From assembly GCF_000287335.1 (NCBI RefSeq), contig NC_018419.1:1-64000 (forward strand): a DNA stretch of 64,000 bases, read 5' to 3'. The first letter of the stretch is position 1; every line of letters begins with the position of its first letter. The notes below the pieces were generated by a model, which did not search any database, had not been told where the DNA came from, and was given only the letters and a program-made list of their open reading frames with translations. A program made the translations under genes and the position numbers. Below are positions 1 through 13,261 of this stretch, one piece after another. The stretch is from a secondary endosymbiont of Ctenarytaina eucalypti. GTDB taxonomy: Bacteria; Pseudomonadota; Gammaproteobacteria; Enterobacterales; Enterobacteriaceae.

Positions 1-1401
1 GTGCCACTTTCGCTTTGGAAGCAATGTGTTACCCGTTTACAAGATGAGTTACCTGCCACAGAATTTAGTATGTGGATACGCCCCTTACAGGCGGAACTAA
101 GTGACAACACTCTGGCACTGTACGCCCCTAATCGCTTCGTGCTGAATTGGGTTCGAGATAAGTATTTGCAAAATATCAACGGGTTGTTGAATGACTTTTG
201 CGGAACCGATGCTCCGTCATTACGCTTTGAGGTGGGTAGCAAGGCGCCGAAAATAGCTTTACTGCAGCCCCCGAGTCATTACATCAGTGAAACAACAACA
301 AAAGAAGCAGCAGCTATTGCTCGTCGTCGATCGATCCGACCTAGCTGGGAGCACGACCTAGTGCAGCCTGAGCTCTCTTATCGCTCCAATCTGAACTCTA
401 AACATAACTTTGAAAATTTCGTTGAAGGTAAGTCGAATCAGCTGGCGCGCGCTGCAGCTCGGCAGGTCGCCGATAATCCAGGGGGCGCCTATAATCCTTT
501 GTTTCTTTATGGTGGTACTGGGTTGGGTAAGACTCATCTGCTGCATGCAGCGGGTAATAACCTTAGGGCACGCAAGGTTAATGCCAAAGTGGTGTATATG
601 CATTCGGAGCGTTTTGTCCAGGACATGGTTAAGGCATTGCAAAATAATACTATTGAAGAATTCAAGCGCTATTACCGATCGGTGGATGCGCTGCTAATCG
701 ATGACATTCAGTTTTTTGCCAACAAGGAACGCTCTCAGGAAGAGTTCTTCCATAATTTTAATGCGTTACTAGAAGGCAATCAGCAGATTATTCTGACCTC
801 CGATCGCTATCCAAAGGAGATCTATGGGGTGGAAGACCGGCTGAAATCACGTTTCGGCTGGGGGCTAACAGTGGCGATTGAACCGCCGGAGCTTGAGACT
901 CGCGTAGCGATATTAATAAAAAAAGCCGATGAAAGCGCAATCTTCTTACCGGGTGAAGTCGCTTTTTTTATTGCCAAGCGTTTACGTTCTAATGTGCGCG
1001 AGCTTGAAGGAGCGTTGAATCGTGTTATTGCCAACGTCAATTTCACCGGACAGGCGATTACTATTGATTTTGTGCGCGAAGCGCTACGAGATCTTCTGGC
1101 ACTACAAGAAAAACTAGTGACCATTGATAACATTCAGAAAACTGTAGCGGAATACTACAACATTAAGGTGACTGATTTGCTTTCTAAGCGACGTTCACGC
1201 TCGGTCGCTCGCCCCCGGCAGATGGCAATGGCGTTATCAAAAGAATTAACTAATAATAGCCTACCTGAAATTGGCGATGCTTTTGGGGGGCGGGATCATA
1301 CTACTGTGCTTCATGCCTGCCGAAAAATCGAGCAACTGCGTGAAGAGAGTCACGATATGAAAGAAGATTTCTCTAAATTAATCAGAATATTGTCTTCCTA
1401 A
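1..1401 (+). CDS. dnaA: Chromosomal replication initiator protein DnaA
   Basis: DnaA is the AAA+ ATPase that binds origin DnaA boxes, opens the duplex and recruits the helicase. The 466-residue product is full length for an enterobacterial DnaA (E. coli has 467). Visible elements are the N-terminal helicase-interaction domain (about 1-85), a divergent linker (about 85-130), the Walker A motif GGTGLGKTH (171-179), Walker B LLIDDIQF (231-238), and the C-terminal DNA-binding signature [14 protein letters not shown] from residue 429. Translation starts at GTG, the first base of the window, so upstream signals cannot be seen. dnaN follows after only 2 nt, the usual dnaA-dnaN operon. Keeping dnaA is informative because several highly reduced insect symbionts have lost it. 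No oriC was recognised nearby. Confidence 0.99.
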   Translation: MPLSLWKQCVTRLQDELPATEFSMWIRPLQAELSDNTLALYAPNRFVLNWVRDKYLQNINGLLNDFCGTDAPSLRFEVGSKAPKIALLQPPSHYISETTTKEAAAIARRRSIRPSWEHDLVQPELSYRSNLNSKHNFENFVEGKSNQLARAAARQVADNPGGAYNPLFLYGGTGLGKTHLLHAAGNNLRARKVNAKVVYMHSERFVQDMVKALQNNTIEEFKRYYRSVDALLIDDIQFFANKERSQEEFFHNFNALLEGNQQIILTSDRYPKEIYGVEDRLKSRFGWGLTVAIEPPELETRVAILIKKADESAIFLPGEVAFFIAKRLRSNVRELEGALNRVIANVNFTGQAITIDFVREALRDLLALQEKLVTIDNIQKTVAEYYNIKVTDLLSKRRSRSVARPRQMAMALSKELTNNSLPEIGDAFGGRDHTTVLHACRKIEQLREESHDMKEDFSKLIRILSS

Positions 1402-1403
1402 CT

Positions 1404-2504
1404 ATGAAATTTATTCTTGAACGTGAGCGTCTTCTTAAACCCCTTCAACAGGTGACCAGCCTGTTAGGAGGACGTCCCATGTTACCGATTCTAGCTAACC
1501 TCCTGTTGCAGGTAGATAAGGGCTGCTTGCTGCTGACGAGTACCGATTTAGAAATGGAAATGGTCTCACGAGTCGCGCTGCATTCCGCTCATGCATGTGG
1601 AACAACCACGGTTCCAGCGCGCAAGTTTTTTGACATTTGCCGCGGTTTACCCGAAGGCGCGGCAATCACTGTGACGTTAGAAGGTGAGCGGATGCTAATC
1701 CGCTCGGGGCGAAGTCGCTATTCTCTATCTACGCTAGCCGCCTCCGATTTTCCTAATCTAGATGATTGGGATAGCGAGGTTGAATTTACACTATCGCAGT
1801 CAATTTTAAAACGCTTAATTGAATCAACGCAGTTCTCGATGGCACATCAGGACGTACGTTATTACCTTAATGGTATGTTATTTGAGACGAAAGGAGAGGA
1901 GCTATGTACAGTCGCTACTGATGGGCACCGTTTGGCGCTATGCGCAATGTCCGTCGGTGAGGCGATGCCATCTCATTCGGTTATTGTGCCAAGAAAAGGC
2001 GTGATGGAGCTAGTGCGCATGCTAGATAGCTGCGTAAATCCTGTTACGCTGCAGATCGGGCGGAACAATATTCGCGCGAGTGTCGGGGATTATATTTTTA
2101 CCTCTAAGCTGGTCGACGGATGCTTTCCTGATTATCGCCGTGTATTGCCTAGTAATCCGGATAAAATTCTTGAGGCGGAATGTGATGTGCTAAAACAAGC
2201 CTTTGCTCGAGCTGCGATTCTATCAAATGAAAAGTTTCGGGGCGTTCGTCTTTACCTAAGTACCAATCAGCTGAAAATTAACGCTAATAATCCAGAAGAA
2301 GAAGAAGCAGAAGAAATTTTAGACGTCGATTATCAGGGAAGTGAGATAGAAATCGGGTTTAATGTCAGCTATGTACTAGATGTCCTAAACACTCTAAAAT
2401 GTGAAAAAGTTCAGCTTCTACTGACCGATGGAATGTCTAGCGTGCAAATTGCAGATAGTAACTGCCATGCCGCAGTCTATGTTGTTATGCCTATGCGTCT
2501 GTAA
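1404..2504 (+). CDS. dnaN: DNA polymerase III sliding clamp (beta subunit)
   Basis: This is the ring-shaped processivity clamp that tethers DNA polymerase III and repair proteins to DNA. The 366 residues match the enterobacterial length. Three tandem clamp domains run end to end, with diagnostic segments such as MAHQDVRYYLNGMLFE and the C-terminal VVMPMRL tail that forms part of the partner-binding pocket. The start ATG lies 2 nt after the dnaA stop, so the two genes are co-transcribed and probably translationally coupled. In free-living relatives the next gene is recF; here it is a decayed remnant. Confidence 0.99.
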   Translation: MKFILERERLLKPLQQVTSLLGGRPMLPILANLLLQVDKGCLLLTSTDLEMEMVSRVALHSAHACGTTTVPARKFFDICRGLPEGAAITVTLEGERMLIRSGRSRYSLSTLAASDFPNLDDWDSEVEFTLSQSILKRLIESTQFSMAHQDVRYYLNGMLFETKGEELCTVATDGHRLALCAMSVGEAMPSHSVIVPRKGVMELVRMLDSCVNPVTLQIGRNNIRASVGDYIFTSKLVDGCFPDYRRVLPSNPDKILEAECDVLKQAFARAAILSNEKFRGVRLYLSTNQLKINANNPEEEEAEEILDVDYQGSEIEIGFNVSYVLDVLNTLKCEKVQLLLTDGMSSVQIADSNCHAAVYVVMPMRL

Positions 2505-2528
2505 CTAATCCTCACAGGTACTATTAGT

Positions 2529-3404
2529 GCATATCTGTTTCATGTGCCTGTTGCTACCTAATGATTACAATAGCATTGTAACAATAGGGCAGCGAAATCT
2601 ACGCAAAAAGAGTGTCGGGCTAACGGCAGCGATAGCTTGAAAGCACTAGAACTGGATAAACCTAGTACGACTTACGATGATTATTACAGTATTCAGGTGT
2701 TTACACTGCTTAGCATGGGCCCTACACACTAGGCACATTAATAGGCTGAGACTGCATCTATTAGAACGGGGTGCTTTGCCAATTTAAGCAACCTAGGAGG
2801 ATTGCTGAACCAGTGCAATCCTACCTTACATGAGGTCCAAGCAGTATTAGTAGGTGCGCTCTTAGAATGAGGTGCCAATACCCTTCCGTTAAAAACCTCT
2901 ATGAGCAAATGCGTACCCGACTAAAACGAGGCTATTGCGAGATATCTTAACGTCTTCGTGATGCAATGTTGAAGGAGTCTCTCCTCAGCTTCGGGCGATA
3001 TGGCGATAAGAAGAAGAGAGTAATATTATTTAGTGGGTAGAAAACTAGTTCGAGTATGAACAGGTCTAACTTTTTATCACATCGGATGCTGATATAGCAG
3101 CTTTTGGTATCCGATTTGTAATCGGGTACTGATAAATGAGCGACCTTGAATAACTATATTTTATACCATCATCTTAGTTCACTAACTGAACCCGTACAGG
3201 CAATGACATGAAGTTAGGCTTTATGAAAAAGTTGTGAACACAAGAGACAATATGCGTTCTAAGTAAACTTTATAGCAGAAAGCATGATTGGTGATTATTC
3301 AAAATATTTTACTTCAGATTGTTGTCCTTTCGCTCATCTACAGTTACTAATGTACAGTCTTGGCCTAGTGCGGGTTACACGTTTTTTAGAATCGAAAGGG
3401 TTGT
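2529..3404 (+). pseudogene. recF: Decayed recF (gap-repair recombination ATPase)
   Basis: recF normally sits between dnaN and gyrB, and this gap is about recF-sized. Three eroded blocks appear in order. Around 2619-2630 the reading ANGS recalls the RecF Walker A GANGSGKT. At 2787-2838 SNLGGLLNQCNPTLHEV matches E. coli SNLKRLLKQRNAALRQV. At 2987-3010 SFGRYGDK matches SFQRGWEK. The second and third blocks are 200 nt apart where intact recF would give 201, so a frameshift separates them. Between the first and second about 195 nt are missing. Stops interrupt all frames. Ends are extrapolated from E. coli residue positions. The ATP loop is destroyed, so no function is expected. Confidence 0.82.
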
Positions 3405-3603
3405 AGGCCTATTGATTGTATATGATCGCCGTGCTACCGAACTCAACAGAAAATGCTATCGCTAATAAGCGTAAGAGCTAAAACCCAGCTACTTCTAGGT
3501 TAGATATAGCACGCTTACAGATATATGCTGTGATATGTTCAATGAAAAGAGTAAGGTATTAAAGATAGAAGAGGGTAGAATGAGCTGCTCATCTAAAGTT
3601 TAA

Positions 3604-6036
<2,433 letters not shown>

Positions 6037-7173
6037 TAGTGTCTAAAGATCCATAAAGCCTTCGCCTTATTTTGCTAATTTTTATTGCCTTTGCACTCAT
6101 AAAGTCTGAGCTTAAACGTAGTAATTGCGATGATGAAATTTATTGCGTTCTTACTTCTTTTTACGTATGCTATACATCATAATTAGATGATTTTACATAT
6201 CAGTTTTTAACTAGGAAAATCTAGAGATTTTTAATCACTACATTAACAGTAGTAGCCATTAGTTTTAGCATATAGCATTTTCGAGTTTTTTCTTAGTTAC
6301 TAAGAATGCGTCTACCTTGCTTTATTTAGCCTGCAGTTCTTTCGTAAGCACTTTATATGCTTATATATGTAGTCATTACTCGTCTCATCAGGTGGTCACG
6401 AGCGGTGAAGGTCAGGTAGTAATATTCATTTATTGAATAACTTAGAAAATTATACTGTGCTAATATAAAATTTTAGTAGGTAAAGATTGTCATCTCGGCC
6501 CACCCTTACTGAATCAGAAGAAAAAGATTTTTTGGCTAAGCCTTGTTGAGTCAGAAAATAGCTTTTTATCCCACCTAAATGAGCGGTAAGTGACATTATT
6601 CAAACCCATAATACTATGGGCCTGACTACGCTATTGTCATGATAGTGAGGAAAAGAGAGCACAGCGTCACGCTCTAACTAGCTGAAAAAATGTTTTTTAA
6701 TTTTTACGTGCTTTGCAACTTTCGGTAAGCGGAAATGAAACGCTGCTCTAAGCACTGCATCGTATGAGATTATCTGCAAAGTAGCATACGTTATTCACAT
6801 CACTGACTAATAGCGCTATCCGCCTAGCGGCAAACGCCTCAAAATCTTAATTTGATTGAATCTATTCCTATAGAGACTGTAGGGTAGAATCACTGCAGTG
6901 ATCTAATTGAATCATCACCTAAAAATTTTTTATTTATTCAATATATTTGTTTTTCCTATAAGAAGAGAGGGTACTTTAATGTTATGGATTCTAGAGGGTT
7001 ATTAGTTTGTGTGCATTAGGTCATGCGAATGGCCATTTTTTCTGACCGCTCTGGAGGTGCGTTTGGCTAAATGGTCAGATTGAAGGCTAGATAAAATTCT
7101 GATCGTGTTGTTCGTGAGTATTATATTTTCAATAAAACTACATGCTGCTTGAATACATATGTTGATATGGAGA
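6037..7173. other. Gene-free stretch between gyrB and yicC
   Basis: About 1.1 kb of AT-rich sequence with stops in all frames lies between gyrB (+) and the end of yicC (-). A short open frame on the minus strand at 7002-7211 overlaps the yicC end and resembles nothing I know. I found no tRNA, repeat or clear terminator. Unlike other gaps, no conserved neighbour could be matched, because gyrB and yicC are not adjacent in E. coli. Confidence 0.6.
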
Positions 7174-8037
7174 TTATTCGATATTCTGTATCTGCTCACG
7201 CATTTGCTCAATAAGTACTTTTAGTTCAATAGCGGATGCCGTCACGTTAGTGTTGATACTTTTCGATGCAAGCGTGTTCGACTCGCGGTTGAATTCTTGC
7301 ATCATAAAATCTAGCCGGCGGCCTACTGCCTCTTTTTTCGTTAAAAGCTGATAGGTTTCTTGAACATGAGCGTCAAGGCGATCCAGCTCTTCTGCAACGT
7401 CTATCCTCTGTGCTAGCATCACAAGTTCCTGCTCAAGACGGTTACTATCTAGCTGCATTTTCGCCTCTTCCAGTTTACGAATCAGCCTATCCCTCTGCCA
7501 TATCAATACTGCCGGCATTTGCTGACGTACTTTAGCTACCTCGGCGCTGACGCCTGTTAGCCGTTTTTCTATCAATAATTTAAGCACGCTGCCTTCGGTT
7601 TCTCGGGCAATAATAAAGTCGTTGAGGGTAACCTCTAGGCCGACGAGCAATTCAGTGCTTATAGTATCTAAGTCCTGATCAGTAGGGGACATGACACCAG
7701 GCCAGCGCAGAATAGCTAGTGGATCGATCACGCCTTCTTGGCTATGCGTTTTCACCCACTGCGCAGCGCCCACCAATTGTTTGGCTAGTTTTTCATTGAG
7801 GATTAGCGCCTTGCCCGAGACAGGAGTTAAGTCGAAACGGAGAGTGCATTCTATTTTTCCTCGGCTCAGGCGCTTACGGATGCGTTCGCGAATCGCAGAC
7901 TCAAGACCGTGTAATTGTTCTGGAAGACGTATGTAGGTTTCTAGGTAACGTTGATTAATGGAGCGCAGCTCCCAGACAGCCATGCCCCAAGTGCCCTGAA
8001 TTTTACGCTGGGCGAAAGCGGTCATACTGCGTATCAT
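7174..8037 (-). CDS. yicC: YicC family endoribonuclease
   Basis: The 287-residue product matches E. coli YicC over its whole length, starting MIRSMTA and ending EQMREQIQNIE. The family (YicC/YloC) has been described as an RNA endonuclease acting in small-RNA and mRNA turnover. Diagnostic blocks are RSINQRYLETY near residues 26-36, the ILRWPGVM segment, and the C-terminal LDFMMQEFNRESNTLASKS. A TATAAT-like hexamer lies upstream at 8068-8073 without a clear -35. In free-living enterobacteria rph-pyrE runs divergently from yicC; those genes are present here only as remnants. Confidence 0.97.
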   Translation of the reverse strand: MIRSMTAFAQRKIQGTWGMAVWELRSINQRYLETYIRLPEQLHGLESAIRERIRKRLSRGKIECTLRFDLTPVSGKALILNEKLAKQLVGAAQWVKTHSQEGVIDPLAILRWPGVMSPTDQDLDTISTELLVGLEVTLNDFIIARETEGSVLKLLIEKRLTGVSAEVAKVRQQMPAVLIWQRDRLIRKLEEAKMQLDSNRLEQELVMLAQRIDVAEELDRLDAHVQETYQLLTKKEAVGRRLDFMMQEFNRESNTLASKSINTNVTASAIELKVLIEQMREQIQNIE

Positions 8038-8119
8038 AAGTTTACCCGTTTATGAAAAATTTTTGTAATTATAGCCCATAGCTGCAGGTAAGATAGACAT
8101 TAGATATGGAATATCGTAT

Positions 8120-8731
8120 ATTATACTAATAATTAATTATTTTTTATCCTGATCTATCCCTCTCTGTCCCTCCCAAGAAGAGAGAAAAGTAGAGAAAGCA
8201 ATCTTATTACTGATGACTTGCTCTTTTACGCAAGCACAGCAAGCTTGCTTCGGATAACCTACGGGTTTCATCAATGAGACATTAGGAAATCGCATTCCCT
8301 CCCCTGCATGCGGGTTCTACCTAGCGTGACGTAGGCTCGAAAACCCCGAAGACCTTCTTTCGAAAAGCATATAAGTTGCTAGCCCCGCCCATACAACATT
8401 AATCATTGGCGATTTAGTAGCGCTAATTAACGCCCTATCGTGCATCTAGAAGAAAAATGGTATTAAAAAAGAGCAACGGGCTAAAAGAATGCATAGCCAT
8501 GACACCAAGCGGCAGTCTAGCCAACCGAGGCAGTGTGTGATGTGGGTCATGTAGAAGGCTGGGACAGGGAATCTGATATAGATGTGACAATAATGTGAGA
8601 CAGTTATGTGCCTGCAATGCAGGGGGCCCTGAAAAAATAAGTTTTTAGTCATCCAGAAGCGTATTATATTACTCGACTGATCCCTTGGGGCTATTTATGG
8701 CTTCATTTGGGTCTCAAAAGTAGCCATGGTA
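8120..8731 (+). pseudogene. rph: Decayed rph (RNase PH)
   Basis: The remnant lies divergent from yicC, exactly where rph sits in E. coli. Blocks in order: VEKAILL at 8189 (E. coli AEGSVLV); STAS at 8233-8244 (CTAS); LPSVT*ARKPR at 8317 (LPRSTHTRNAR), 78 nt from the previous block where 75 are expected; GDLVALINAL at 8408 (GACVALADAL); VEGWDRESDIDV at 8551 (VEDSAAETDMNV), followed by a degenerate MQG for the VQG of the family. Several frames and stop codons are needed, and about 100 nt are missing in the middle. RNase PH trims tRNA 3' ends and is dispensable in many bacteria. Ends are extrapolated. Confidence 0.83.
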
Positions 8732-8746
8732 GGGCACTCATGCATG

Positions 8747-9390
8747 AGGTTGTTTGTAGTACTAATAGCTACGCGATATGTATTTAGCAAGGAAGCTGTT
8801 TGGATATGTTTTACAACAAGAGGAATGCATCGCCATTATTGAGATCAGTCGCGTAATGCATTGATCGCTGGGTTATTCTCGACGATATTAATAACACAGT
8901 ATGAAAAAAATTAATATTATTTTTTTCCTTGTCCGGACACCGAAAGAGATTGATGTAATCTTTATTCAATATCAAACATTTTAATCTATATTTGTACGCT
9001 TTACTTGAAAATACGTGAGCCCTATTTTACTAGTACAGAGCATTAGTAGATCGACACCAAACTAGCGTTGGTTTGACAATACATAGATAGTAGTTCTGGA
9101 TGTAGGAGGTTGCAGAATCAGATAAAGCCTGTAATGATTTGACTGTTCGCAAAGCGATTTTAACGAGATAAATGACGGCTTATGATTTTACTAAAAGTGT
9201 ATCACCTCGTTAAGTATTCTCCGCATCTTGCTATCACCATCCTTCTGACCAACACATGATGATGAAGTAGACTCAAAAAAGTATTTATCAGTATTTTAAG
9301 CAGAATGATAAACGGTGAAGATAATGAGTATAGTTAGATAATCAACATGCTATGCCGGGTATCATAACACCTTCTCATCGGAAGCGTATC
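8747..9390 (+). pseudogene. pyrE: Decayed pyrE (orotate phosphoribosyltransferase)
   Basis: It follows the rph remnant as in the E. coli rph-pyrE operon. The frame starting 8780 reads FSKEAVWICFTTRGMHRHY, matching [21 protein letters not shown] with two one-residue gaps. This places the original start near 8747, just after the predicted rph end. Near 9131-9165 VMI and then KAILTR recall the PRPP-loop region VMLVDD...TAIRES. Stops and shifts interrupt everything between. PyrE makes OMP in de novo pyrimidine synthesis, so unless another copy exists the organism depends on imported pyrimidines. Ends are inferred from protein length. Confidence 0.65.
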
Positions 9391-9435
9391 AAGCCTGTCA
9401 ATCGGGTAATGCCGTTCATAGTAAAGTCTAAATAA

Positions 9436-10030
9436 TATTGATGATCCTGGTAATTAGGGAGTATTAGGCTCTAGCATCCTCTTCATAAAGTAATGCATTT
9501 TAGCACGCATTGTTTTTATCCTACCATTACAGCAAGATAATAGATCTTCGATAGCCAAGATCATGCAGCGAAACATCATGAAATATTTTACTCGTGATAA
9601 CCAGTATTTCCTACTCAGACTGCATGCTAGGATGATTCCCTATGTTCAACAAATTCCCTAGGCTCAAGTAATCATATCTGCTAACAGATATGATGGTCAG
9701 CGGCAGAACCTACTGTCTGATTTATTATGTTCCGATGAAACGCTCCTAGGTAGTCATCTAATTCTGCATGAGTATAATACATAGGTGGGGTAAAACTCCA
9801 ATAACAGTCCTAGCACTGAACTAGAATACGCTGTTAGGAACCCCTAAGATTCTTCGTATTGTATAAGAATAGCGCTTAGTAGCCCCTACCGCGTAATAAA
9901 CTGTAGTGTGTTCCACTACAGCCCCTGCAGTAGTGATTCTTTTCTGTCATGAGGGAGCCTCAATAGTCTTTTATGTACTTTGGTCACCGCATATGCTTTG
10001 ATATTCATCTCAGGAGACAATCCCCGCCGT
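9436..10030 (-). pseudogene. slmA: Decayed slmA (nucleoid occlusion factor)
   Basis: slmA lies next to pyrE on the opposite strand in E. coli, and the remnant is found there. Reading down from 9946 the minus strand gives QKRITTA, matching SQRITTAK of the SlmA helix-turn-helix. After a short deletion comes VVEHTTVYYAVGATKR, matching GVSEAALYRHFPSKTR without gaps. A stop precedes the block. SlmA is a TetR-family protein that blocks FtsZ assembly over the nucleoid. The rest of the gene is too eroded to read; the ends come from the 198-residue E. coli length and fit between the pyrE and dut remnants. Confidence 0.7.
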
Positions 10031-10155
10031 AACAACAACGAAGAGCGGCACGTAAATGCCTATAAAAACTCTTATAGATCGTCAGTATGGGTAATCTGAT
10101 AAGTTTTTTTGGCGATACAGTCAACTTTGAACTAAGAGAAGAACGCTGTTACTCT

Positions 10156-10612
10156 AATGTATATTTATGTATTATTATAATAATAGTAATCTTAAAAGAT
10201 TTTTTTCTAAATGATGCAAGGAGAAAAAGTATAAAGAATAAATTACTTTCAACTCCTCTTTTATTGTAATAATACTGAAAAATAAATCATAGGAAGGATA
10301 GAATTTTTTATTCAGAGAGCATCCTATAATATGATTTTCAGGCTCATTTTCAGATACAAAGCGAAGGAAGGTAGTGCACTTACAAAACGGCTTCTTGCAA
10401 AATACCAGTAGGTACCGCAAAGATATCAATCCCTTATGGTATTATAGGATGACATACGCTGGTACTAAGGATTTGTGATCCTTGCCGTAGTAAAAGCATG
10501 CTACTGCCTCGAATGGCTTGAGCCCTTTCTTAATCAAAATTTAGGCGATCTTTCATGATATGAAACAGTGTTAGCAGTTCCAGATAAACGAGTTCACGAT
10601 AGGCTGAGAAGT
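10156..10612 (-). pseudogene. dut: Probable decayed dut (dUTP pyrophosphatase)
   Basis: The position is right for dut, between slmA and coaBC. Minus-strand reading near 10480-10455 gives DHKSLVPAYV against E. coli GDTTLVPTGL. About 60 nt further a shifted frame gives FARSRF, recalling the LPRSGL motif of dUTPases. Both blocks are short, so this is the weakest member of the series, but the spacing agrees with a 152-residue gene starting near 10612. dUTPase is normally important for keeping uracil out of DNA, so a functional copy may exist elsewhere. Confidence 0.5.
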
Positions 10613-10662
10613 GCACAGCAGTCCCGCTGCCTCAATCATCTGCTGAAGAGTCATGAGTCCGT

Positions 10663-11884
10663 ATAAAACATCAATCTTATATGAGGTTTCTCACTCATCT
10701 TGAGACTTTTTTAAAAGTGGAATCAAATATAGATCGGCACACGCTCTCTTGATCAGAGAGACCGATCTATTAAACAGCCTGCGTTCGTTCACACCGGCAC
10801 TATAGGTAGCAACCCAGCACGAATAAGCAATAGAATGTGAAATAATCTTAAGTTCAAGGAACTCGCCCTAGACTCTGCTAAATGATTGCTTCTGCAGCAT
10901 CAGCATGAGGGGTTGATCTTGTGGTGTACAGCAAAAGCATTAGCAAGTAGTGGCATGCACAATGACACCGCTTCAAGACTGTTCGTTACATCCAGAAAGT
11001 GTGCGTAGCTATCTATCTTCTTCGCCTGTATGAGCAGCGAAAGGATTGAGGTAGATTTTGGTGTACCTTAAATTAACAGAGGAGATTGAACGTGCACTAT
11101 TGGCTTCGGTATTCAACCAAGCATTTATAGTAAGAAAATCGATTTCAGCAGCGAATTTTCTAAATAAACTACTGTTAGCGCGAGCCGTGACGCTTAACGA
11201 ACTGGGTTCATTTAGGTTCGACAGTCTCTAATGCTATGGTGGACTAGGTCATGATTCATGTATTCAATCTTTTTGCTATTTGCTATTACTAAGAGTAGTC
11301 AGCTATCTAACCTTCTGGTTCTGATGCTGAAGCGATTCCCCCCTCTTACAGTAGTGAGAGGTGGGATCATGCATCCCGGAAAATTAGTAATTACCTGATT
11401 GATAAGGTAGAAATTGAAAATAAATGCAGCCCGCTTTTAGGTTTTAACATACACGTGATCGTAATGCTGAGTGGGGGTGATAAGGATATGATGTATAGCC
11501 TTGCATTGCATGATGTAGAATGTTGGTTGTAGCGATTGCAGAAACCGGGTGATTTACGGCAGGCATCATGCGATCTCATCGCTCTGACCAGAATTATCAC
11601 GTCATGTTAGTTGCTACTAGTCTGATCATGGCCTATTTTCTGCTTTGTAAAGCATATTGGCGATGACGGCGCGGTCCTGTCCTAGGGCTATAATAGCCAC
11701 TGACTATGTTCTAGCAGGATTGTTTTTGGACTGGCAAGTTCACGGTGCATTTGTCGCCATCATCCCCTGTAAACGCTGTTTTGCCTCGAAAAATAGTTGT
11801 CACATGAAGGATAGATATGGAGTTTCATTGCTCCGTTGATCCCGGCAGTAGCGCCTATTTGATGGCGCACTGTGATGATGACGC
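10663..11884 (-). pseudogene. coaBC: Decayed coaBC (dfp)
   Basis: coaBC encodes phosphopantothenoylcysteine synthetase/decarboxylase of coenzyme A synthesis. Four blocks fall in order on the minus strand: GATAGINGAMK near 11854 (GVSGGIAAYK, flavin-binding start), MHRELA near 11740 (MGHIEL), AIIALGQDRAVIA near 11697 (VILAPATADLIA), and NARLYIISLSPPLSITIT near 11500 (NDLVSTICLATPAPVAVL). The C-terminal remnant IFDSTFKKV near 10725 matches LFWQDGDKV. The span equals the 406-codon E. coli gene to within tens of bases. Stops and frameshifts are frequent. Loss implies that CoA or its precursors come from a partner or host, unless a second copy exists. Confidence 0.72.
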
Positions 11885-12490
11885 TGGACATCCTGTTATC
11901 TAAGGCATTGAGAGGCGGGGTTTGGCAGTGTTCATGCGGACCAGGGAGATGCCACTATACGAGGATGCTTTTCTCAGCACTAAAGAGTAGGGATCTGGTA
12001 CGTGCTGTTGCTCACAGTGTAAGCTTTATCTCTAGCGAAGGCTCGGCGTTCTCAAGCTTGAAGGAGAGAGTTGCTTCTGGTTTCGTATGTGATTAAAAAT
12101 GCGCTCGCCATGCTATGGGTTACCGTCAATGCTTCATACATTTTTATACATTAGAAGACATAGGCTAAAAATACGACGCTCTGCGCATTGCCTGCATTTT
12201 TTGCATGGGCTGTGAATCTTGTTTTGAAAGCATCCATGAGCATAATGAAAAGTAAAGCTCCCTCACGTGTATGACATCGAAATTGACCGCCTCTTCGAGA
12301 GCCTGAGTTTTTTGATCATGCAACATGCAGAGAGGTCGTAGGTAAACGCACTGTCAACGCCAATGCATTTAAAGATCTTCAAGCACGATGTAGAATGAGA
12401 GCTTCACATTTAACTGCAGCAAGATATTTTTGGATCAGCGTCAGCATTCTACCTAGATGGTGATGCTACTGCTATTGTAAGAAATAAAAT
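11870..12490 (+). pseudogene. radC: Decayed radC
   Basis: radC is divergent from coaBC in E. coli, and the remnant is found in that orientation. At 11922 the plus strand reads LAVFMRT, against LALFLRT of RadC. At about 12038-12075 GSAFSSLKERVA matches GVAKFAQLKGIA, the helix-hairpin-helix region. The distance between blocks agrees with the protein. A surviving 74-codon open frame (11872-12096) covers part of it but starts out of frame. RadC is a JAB-like protein of unclear role in DNA repair. The C-terminal metal motif HNHPSG could not be found. Ends are extrapolated. Confidence 0.7.
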
Positions 12491-12853
12491 TTTGTTCATG
12501 GCGCCTCTAATAACACAGTGTTGAATTTCTTTACTATTTTAGGCATTGTATGTTGTGTTTAATATTTTAAACATTAGAGTTCTTAATACGTCATATGCCA
12601 GTAGAGGTACTTTTCCTTTCTGAAAATAATGTTCGGAATGTTCCTAGTATCGGACGAGGCTAATCGTTTTCATGATCGCTATTGTTTCATCTATCTCTCA
12701 TGTACAGTCACCCAGGTTTAGATAATTTACTAGTGCAATTTTAATCCCTGAATACAGACGTGTTGCGGTCAGTGAGAACCGATGGAGTTATTGGTGGGTG
12801 TTTTCACATATCATTACATCCGCTAAGATGCTCTTTTTTAATTGCGTAGCTAG

Positions 12854-13050
12854 GTGAGCCGTATAATATTGTTGAATTTTTCATGCGACGCTGGGGGGCA
12901 TAATCGGCGGTTTTTTCTTCTTCAAAATAGCATTATGGTTAAAATATATACCGTAAGCGTGGGTAGCTTCGGTATCTCTAATGATTCGATAATCTTTTTA
13001 CCATATCCCTCCAGAAGGATCAATGCAGAAGTGGTGTTGTGTTATTCAAT
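12854..13050 (+). pseudogene. rpmB: Probable decayed rpmB (ribosomal protein L28)
   Basis: Downstream of radC in E. coli come rpmB and rpmG. Here a GTG-initiated open frame begins MSRI (E. coli L28 begins MSRV), then NRRFFL aligns with TKRRFL, and YTVSVGSFGI with VTLRVSAKGM. About 15 codons have been lost in two places and most basic residues are gone, so the product could hardly work as an RNA-binding ribosomal protein. The frame stays open through the next remnant to 13306. L28 is kept in most small genomes, so either another copy exists or this is an unusual loss. The alignment is short and divergent; synteny carries much of the weight. Confidence 0.5.
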
Positions 13051-13079
13051 AAATCACATAAAGCATGCATGTATCGTGT

Positions 13080-13255
13080 TGTTTATTAGGTTAGTTCGGG
13101 AGAGATTATTCGATATTTTTCATTTTTCCGGATCTTGCTTCATTTTTTCGACTAATCAGTTTTCGGAAAATTCTTATATACGACTAATAGTTTTTTCAGA
13201 CCATGTTGAAGTGTTGATGCTGACATTCACTGTTTTTCTATCTATGATAATCACA
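13080..13255 (+). pseudogene. rpmG: Probable decayed rpmG (ribosomal protein L33)
   Basis: In the same open frame as the rpmB remnant, the segment from 13094 reads VRERLFDIFHFSG, then SCFIFSTNQ. E. coli L33 has IREKIKLVSSAG, then TGHFYTTTKNK. The distance from the rpmB remnant is within about 20 nt of expectation for the rpmB-rpmG pair. The lysine-rich C terminus is not recognisable. A perfect 50-bp palindrome begins close to the expected end of the gene. Confidence 0.45.
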
Positions 13256-13261
13256 TCATAT

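Noticed and set aside
10087-10269. 60-codon frame with an isoleucine-rich hydrophobic stretch
   Set aside because: It lies on the opposite strand across the dut remnant and adjoining spacer, with no ribosome-binding site; compatible with chance in AT-rich DNA.
11410-11850. Plus-strand fragments (VMLSGGDKD, FLDWQVHGAFVAIIPCKR) resembling an IS5-family transposase
   Set aside because: The same DNA read on the minus strand gives coaBC blocks in order, at the position predicted by synteny. The transposase resemblance is on the antisense strand and has wrong internal spacing.
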